Assembly (NCBI GenBank): GCA_028687575.1
Contig: JAQTZW010000013.1
Coordinates: 1-64,000, forward strand
From: Gallionella sp.
Lineage (GTDB): Bacteria > Pseudomonadota > Gammaproteobacteria > Burkholderiales > Gallionellaceae
Reading direction: 5' to 3'
Length of the DNA stretch: 64,000 nt
Part shown: piece after piece, positions 61,017-64,000 of the stretch
Position numbering within the stretch: position 1 is the first letter of the stretch
Layout of the letters: each line of letters begins with the position of its first letter
The notes under the pieces: generated by a model
What the model saw: the letters and a program-made list of their open reading frames with translations, nothing else
What the model was told of the DNA's origin: nothing
The model's database searches: none
Translations under genes and position numbers: made by a program

Positions 61017-61064
61017 TGGTACGCCCGAAGAGATTCGAACTCCTTACCCCTTGGTTCGTAGTTC
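61017..61064 (-). other. tRNA-Arg 3'-half fragment
   Basis: The minus strand reads CTACGAACCAAGGGG, then GGAGTTCGAATCTCTTCGGG and CGTACCA. This is an anticodon loop with ACG, variable region, T-arm and acceptor 3' strand with CCA of a tRNA-Arg. The 5' half is absent. It is likely the scar (displaced att) of a second integrative element; no integrase gene is next to it. Confidence 0.75.
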
Positions 61065-61199
61065 GTGAATCTAGCTGTAACTAACTGTTTTTATTTTATT
61101 TATTAACAACCCCACATCTCCTTCAATCACTGTATTGCAATGCTTTTCACATCTAAGCTCCTTCAAATCCCCTTCAGAATATTGAGATGCAAACATTAA

Positions 61200-61562
61200 T
61201 TACATCGCCAGCAACACCTGTTCGGCAACCGCACGCACTTCTTTTCTGCGACCATGACCCGGGAATGGAATGTCCTCAACTTCTACTAAACCAATCCGCT
61301 CCAACTCATCGATATCGCGTTTTACAGCACTGCGATCACGATGCAGTCGTTGCGATAAGTCGGTAATTGATCCCGGGGACTCTTTCACCGCGCGGAATAA
61401 AATGAGTTTGGCTGTCGTAATCAGCCGCGCCAAATCCTCTGGATCTTCAAATGAAATGATACGTTCCGCAGGTATGCGCTTGCCCTGATCTGCCAGCCTG
61501 GCAATTTCTTTGCCTCTTCTGAAAAAATCATCCGCGTTTGCAACTTTAATCGTAGTTTTCAT
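61200..61562 (-). CDS. HTH antitoxin-like protein (TumA-type)
   Basis: The 120-aa protein has a MarR-like winged helix at about residues 50-105 (LILFRAVKESPGSITDLSQRLHRDRSAVKRDIDELERIGLVEV) and a short basic end. It overlaps the upstream TumE-type gene by 4 bp (ATGA), the usual layout for this toxin-antitoxin family. It should neutralise the toxin and repress the operon. Confidence 0.8.
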   Translation of the reverse strand: MKTTIKVANADDFFRRGKEIARLADQGKRIPAERIISFEDPEDLARLITTAKLILFRAVKESPGSITDLSQRLHRDRSAVKRDIDELERIGLVEVEDIPFPGHGRRKEVRAVAEQVLLAM

Positions 61563-61855
61563 TTTCTCTTTCTGAATGCCAACCAGTCAGCCTGGAATCG
61601 TTCTTCAACATCTTCAAATGTTGTGAAATCAACCGGCAAAACTTCGCCCATAAAATGCCTGTGATGAAAACCGTGCGCGTTATCATAACCAACCACACGC
61701 CCGTTATCGCCCTGGAATATGCCCCGATTGATGTATGCCAAGTTGTAGCGGACAACCCTGCCCTGCTCATCTTCCCAAATTTCGCGGCGCAAAACCCCAT
61801 TACCTTTTTTCAAGGATAGTGAGCAAGATTCATCAGCAATTTTGATTTCAGCCAT
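61559..61855 (-). CDS. TumE/DUF6516-type toxin
   Basis: The 98-aa protein has RYNLAYINRGIFQGDNGRVVGYDNAHGFHHRHFMG, the family signature with NAHGxHHRH, and a C-terminal FQADWLAFRK. TumE-type proteins are toxin components of type II systems. It is first in the operon with the HTH partner. Lies in mobile DNA, as many such pairs do. Confidence 0.82.
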   Translation of the reverse strand: MAEIKIADESCSLSLKKGNGVLRREIWEDEQGRVVRYNLAYINRGIFQGDNGRVVGYDNAHGFHHRHFMGEVLPVDFTTFEDVEERFQADWLAFRKRK

Positions 61856-62202
61856 GACCGATTATATCATTGCTGAAAACAACTCCCATGAATTTTCCGT
61901 CATGCCAAAGCGGCAACTTCATCCGTTGTTTTAACGGCCATACAGGCAGAAGTTGCCGAGTGTCCAGAACAGGGCTGAGGCGCAATTATCCCACCAACGC
62001 TTCCGCAATCATCTCCTCCTGTTTCAATACAGTCTCAGTCGCAAGCAATTGCATATCGGGTGGATACGGTTGATCCTGTTTGCAACAGAAACATCAGAAC
62101 TTGATACCTCCATAGCTCCCTGCGTCACCGACTGACGCTATGGGCTGACATGATTTATTCCGCCGGCAACTTCTGCCGAACAAGCGACTAAGGAGGAACA
62201 TC
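61856..62202. other. 347-bp region without a complete gene
   Basis: It holds the promoter side of the toxin-antitoxin pair (left), a possible hsdR tail remnant (listed separately), and the leader of the plus-strand gene at 62203 with AAGGAGGAA. An imperfect inverted repeat (GCAACTTC near 61912 and 62166, GAAGTTGC near 61948) is spread over it. No RNA gene was recognised. Confidence 0.5.
61986..62093 (-). pseudogene. Possible C-terminal tail of a type I restriction HsdR subunit
   Basis: About 35 start-less codons read DQPYPPDMQLLATETVLKQ, then EEMIAEALVG and a stop. The YPPD-x-Q-x-x-AT-x-x-VL-x-QAE-like ending is typical of the HsdR/DUF3387 C-terminus. A stop codon precedes it upstream. It is short, so the call is tentative. 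Confidence 0.4.
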
Positions 62203-62847
62203 ATGAATGCCCAACTGCACAATCTGATTAACCGTCAACATCAACGGATGCGTGAATTGCGGGATGATGCCCGCGACCTGGCCAGTACCGTGGCCGACGA
62301 AGTCTGGGACAAATTCGAGGTCGAGATCGAAGAAGCCACTTCAGACGGCTACATTTTCGACGGAGCGGGCATGACAAAAATCTCACTGGCTTCGACATTG
62401 GCGATGAACTACGACGAAGCCTTCGAGCGCAATGTGCTGGGTTTCTTCGAACGGCAGCAACAGGAACTGAAAAACGCCTTGCCGGATGAGGCCGGATTCT
62501 ACGACTCCCGCCTTGATCTGGCTGGCCTGCGCAAGGGCTTGAAGTTGCGCCGCCATGCCGACGAAATGATAGGCAAGGCAATCGAAGAAGCCAAACCTGG
62601 GTTGATAGGCATGATCTTTGCCTGCACAGACCCAACTTCCGATGATTGGGACAAGGAGCATATAGACAACGCCCGCCGGTTGCGAGAGCGGCTACTCGGG
62701 TTGCGTTCCCGGTTATTGGAGATGATGGTTGAGGAAACCGCCAACGTCGTCCGTGCCGCTCGGCTGGCTTACATTGGCTGGCTCGACACTCTGCCGGGCA
62801 AGCTGGATGCCCATCAAGCCGCAGCGGTCAAAGAGTCAGCCCAGTAA
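62203..62847 (+). CDS. Hypothetical 214-aa helical protein
   Basis: ATG 62203 follows AAGGAGGAACATC. The protein is almost entirely charged helix (RQHQRMRELRDDARDL, VADEVWDKFEVEIEEAT, ARRLRERLLGLRSRLLEMM). There is no signal or membrane segment. Family unknown. It is followed 43 bp later by two zinc-ribbon membrane proteins, probably in one operon. Confidence 0.75.
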   Translation: MNAQLHNLINRQHQRMRELRDDARDLASTVADEVWDKFEVEIEEATSDGYIFDGAGMTKISLASTLAMNYDEAFERNVLGFFERQQQELKNALPDEAGFYDSRLDLAGLRKGLKLRRHADEMIGKAIEEAKPGLIGMIFACTDPTSDDWDKEHIDNARRLRERLLGLRSRLLEMMVEETANVVRAARLAYIGWLDTLPGKLDAHQAAAVKESAQ

Positions 62848-62890
62848 CCCCCTAGTCCCTAGTCACTTATCAACCAATGGAGAGCACACC

Positions 62891-63313
62891 ATGATCTACT
62901 GCCGATCCTGCGGCAAGCAACTGCACGAATCCGCCCATTTCTGCCCCCAGTGCGGATTCAGCTTCCAGATTGCAGAACCGCCGAAACCGTCAATCTGGAT
63001 GGCTATTACCGCGCTGATGCTTTCCATCCTGACCCTGCTGGTGCTGCTTGCATCTGCTGGAGACATGCAAACGCTCGACGCATTGAGCAACCTCGAATCT
63101 GCCTTTGGCGGAAATTCGCTCAAACAGACACTCGCTGAAGAGGCGGTCAACAGCGCCCTGGGCGGACTCATCTTCGGCCTGCCGGCTGGCGTACTCGGCA
63201 TTCTCAGCCTGAATCAAAAACGCGGCGGACGCGGAATGGCCATATCCAGCCTCGCCATCGGCGGCATCAACCTGCTCCTCATCCTCGGTCTTTACGGACT
63301 CTCAATCAAATAA
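62891..63313 (+). CDS. Zinc-ribbon membrane protein
   Basis: The start is ATG 62891; a longer frame from a TTG is a shadow of the previous gene. The 140-aa protein begins with a zinc ribbon, CRSCGK...CPQCG (Cys4, Cys7, Cys18, Cys21). Two to three transmembrane segments follow (ITALMLSILTLLVLLAS, LGGLIFGLPAGVLGIL, ISSLAIGGINLLLILGLYGL), in the style of DUF4190 proteins. Function unknown. Confidence 0.85.
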   Translation: MIYCRSCGKQLHESAHFCPQCGFSFQIAEPPKPSIWMAITALMLSILTLLVLLASAGDMQTLDALSNLESAFGGNSLKQTLAEEAVNSALGGLIFGLPAGVLGILSLNQKRGGRGMAISSLAIGGINLLLILGLYGLSIK

Positions 63314-63325
63314 GGAATCACGCTC

Positions 63326-64000
63326 ATGGAACACGTCTTCTGCATGAACTGCGGTCAGAAAATAGCACCCTCGGCCCAAACTTGCCCCCATTGCGGCGCG
63401 CACCAGAACAACATGGCCGTGGCAAATTCACACGCCCCACTGCAAGCGTCTGCCGTGCCACAAACGACACCCCCGCCGACCAGCGTATTGCCCGAAGGCA
63501 TCAAAGGCTGGTCGTGGGGAGCATTTTGGTTTTCCTGGATATGGGCAATTTTCAACAAGACATGGATAGGCTTGCTGGCACTGATCCCCCTGGTCAATCT
63601 CGTCATGATGGTAGTCCTTGGCCTCAAGGGTCGTGAATGGGCTTGGCAAAACAAGACCTGGACCAGCGTCGAACACTTCAAGCGCGTACAGAAAAAATGG
63701 GATGTTGCCGGTTGGATCATCATCATTGCGGGCCTGACTCTTGGCTTCGCCATCGGTGTCTTTGAAAGCAGGGTGAAACACCATGACGACACCAATTACT
63801 CCGTAGAAGAATTTCAGGACAAGAGCGCAGACAAGGCCCAAGTTTCAGAAGGCAGCGCCTTGCAGCCAGACCCACCGGCAGCTCAAGTTTCATCCCACTA
63901 TCAATTACCGCCGATGCAATTTGAAAAAGTAGACCTGCTTGGCGCGATGCGACGTGGGGGATTCGAGCAGAACTGGATTACCTATTTCACAAAATATCTG
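63326..64000 (+). CDS. Zinc-ribbon membrane protein, cut by window end
   Basis: ATG 63326 lies 12 bp after the previous stop. The frame stays open for 225 codons to the edge. A zinc ribbon CMNCGQ...CPHCG leads to a Pro/Thr spacer. A membrane part follows (GWSWGAFWFSWIWAIFNKTWIGLLALIPLVNLVMMVVLGL, then GREWAWQNK), as in DUF2628-type proteins, and then a second hydrophobic helix (WIIIIAGLTLGFAIGVF). The soluble end continues outside the window. It pairs with the zinc-ribbon gene before it. Confidence 0.85.
   Translation, partial: MEHVFCMNCGQKIAPSAQTCPHCGAHQNNMAVANSHAPLQASAVPQTTPPPTSVLPEGIKGWSWGAFWFSWIWAIFNKTWIGLLALIPLVNLVMMVVLGLKGREWAWQNKTWTSVEHFKRVQKKWDVAGWIIIIAGLTLGFAIGVFESRVKHHDDTNYSVEEFQDKSADKAQVSEGSALQPDPPAAQVSSHYQLPPMQFEKVDLLGAMRRGGFEQNWITYFTKYL

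Overview
The window (64 kb, moderately GC-rich) looks like chromosome of a Gram-negative betaproteobacterium, plausibly of the Nitrosomonadales/Gallionellaceae type. The support is family-level recognition only: periplasmic NapAB nitrate reductase, a CcoP-like cytochrome, a Pal-like lipoprotein and many Sec and lipoprotein signals. No rRNA or other phylogenetic marker is present. Almost everything up to 54.9 kb is read on the minus strand.

Region 1 (0-24 kb) is a long array of predicted exported WD40 and TPR proteins carrying caspase-like or CHAT (separase-like) protease domains. It holds a truncated WD40 protein, a 1498-aa WD40-caspase and three TPR-CHAT proteins (1395, 969 and 960 aa). It also holds a Pal-like lipoprotein and a small coiled-coil secreted protein, which share the motif SRIEA. 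Between 10.7 and 17.1 kb lies a scrapyard of duplicated fragments of these genes, mixed with unknown genes and a sphingomyelinase-D-like phosphodiesterase.

Region 2 (24-36.4 kb) is ordinary metabolism. It has an SDR/DUF2269/DUF4166 operon, a membrane-anchored AraC regulator, and a tightly packed run napA-napB-moaA-tauE-moaC-moaD-moaE-mobB-mobA-moeA-mog. That run joins a molybdoenzyme to most of its cofactor pathway.

Region 3 (36.8-55.6 kb) has a VIT/vWA/DUF2135 protein, a monoheme CcoP-like cytochrome and a second exported-protease cluster. The cluster contains an ECF sigma factor with its likely anti-sigma factor, a trypsin-like protease, two more TPR-CHAT proteins (1566 and 901 aa), a YbjN protein, secreted or lipoprotein unknowns and a DUF900 lipoprotein hydrolase. 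A small secreted protein is divergent from it. All five CHAT proteins keep the His/Cys pair and all begin with an export signal. This suggests a periplasmic or surface protease network rather than a cytosolic defence system; that role is inference.

Region 4 (55.8-64 kb) starts with an M16 metalloprotease and then turns into mobile DNA: a displaced tRNA-Pro 3' end beside a tyrosine integrase, an IS21 istA remnant, a tRNA-Arg 3' fragment, a TumE/TumA-type toxin-antitoxin pair, a possible hsdR tail, and two tandem zinc-ribbon membrane proteins, the last one cut by the window end.
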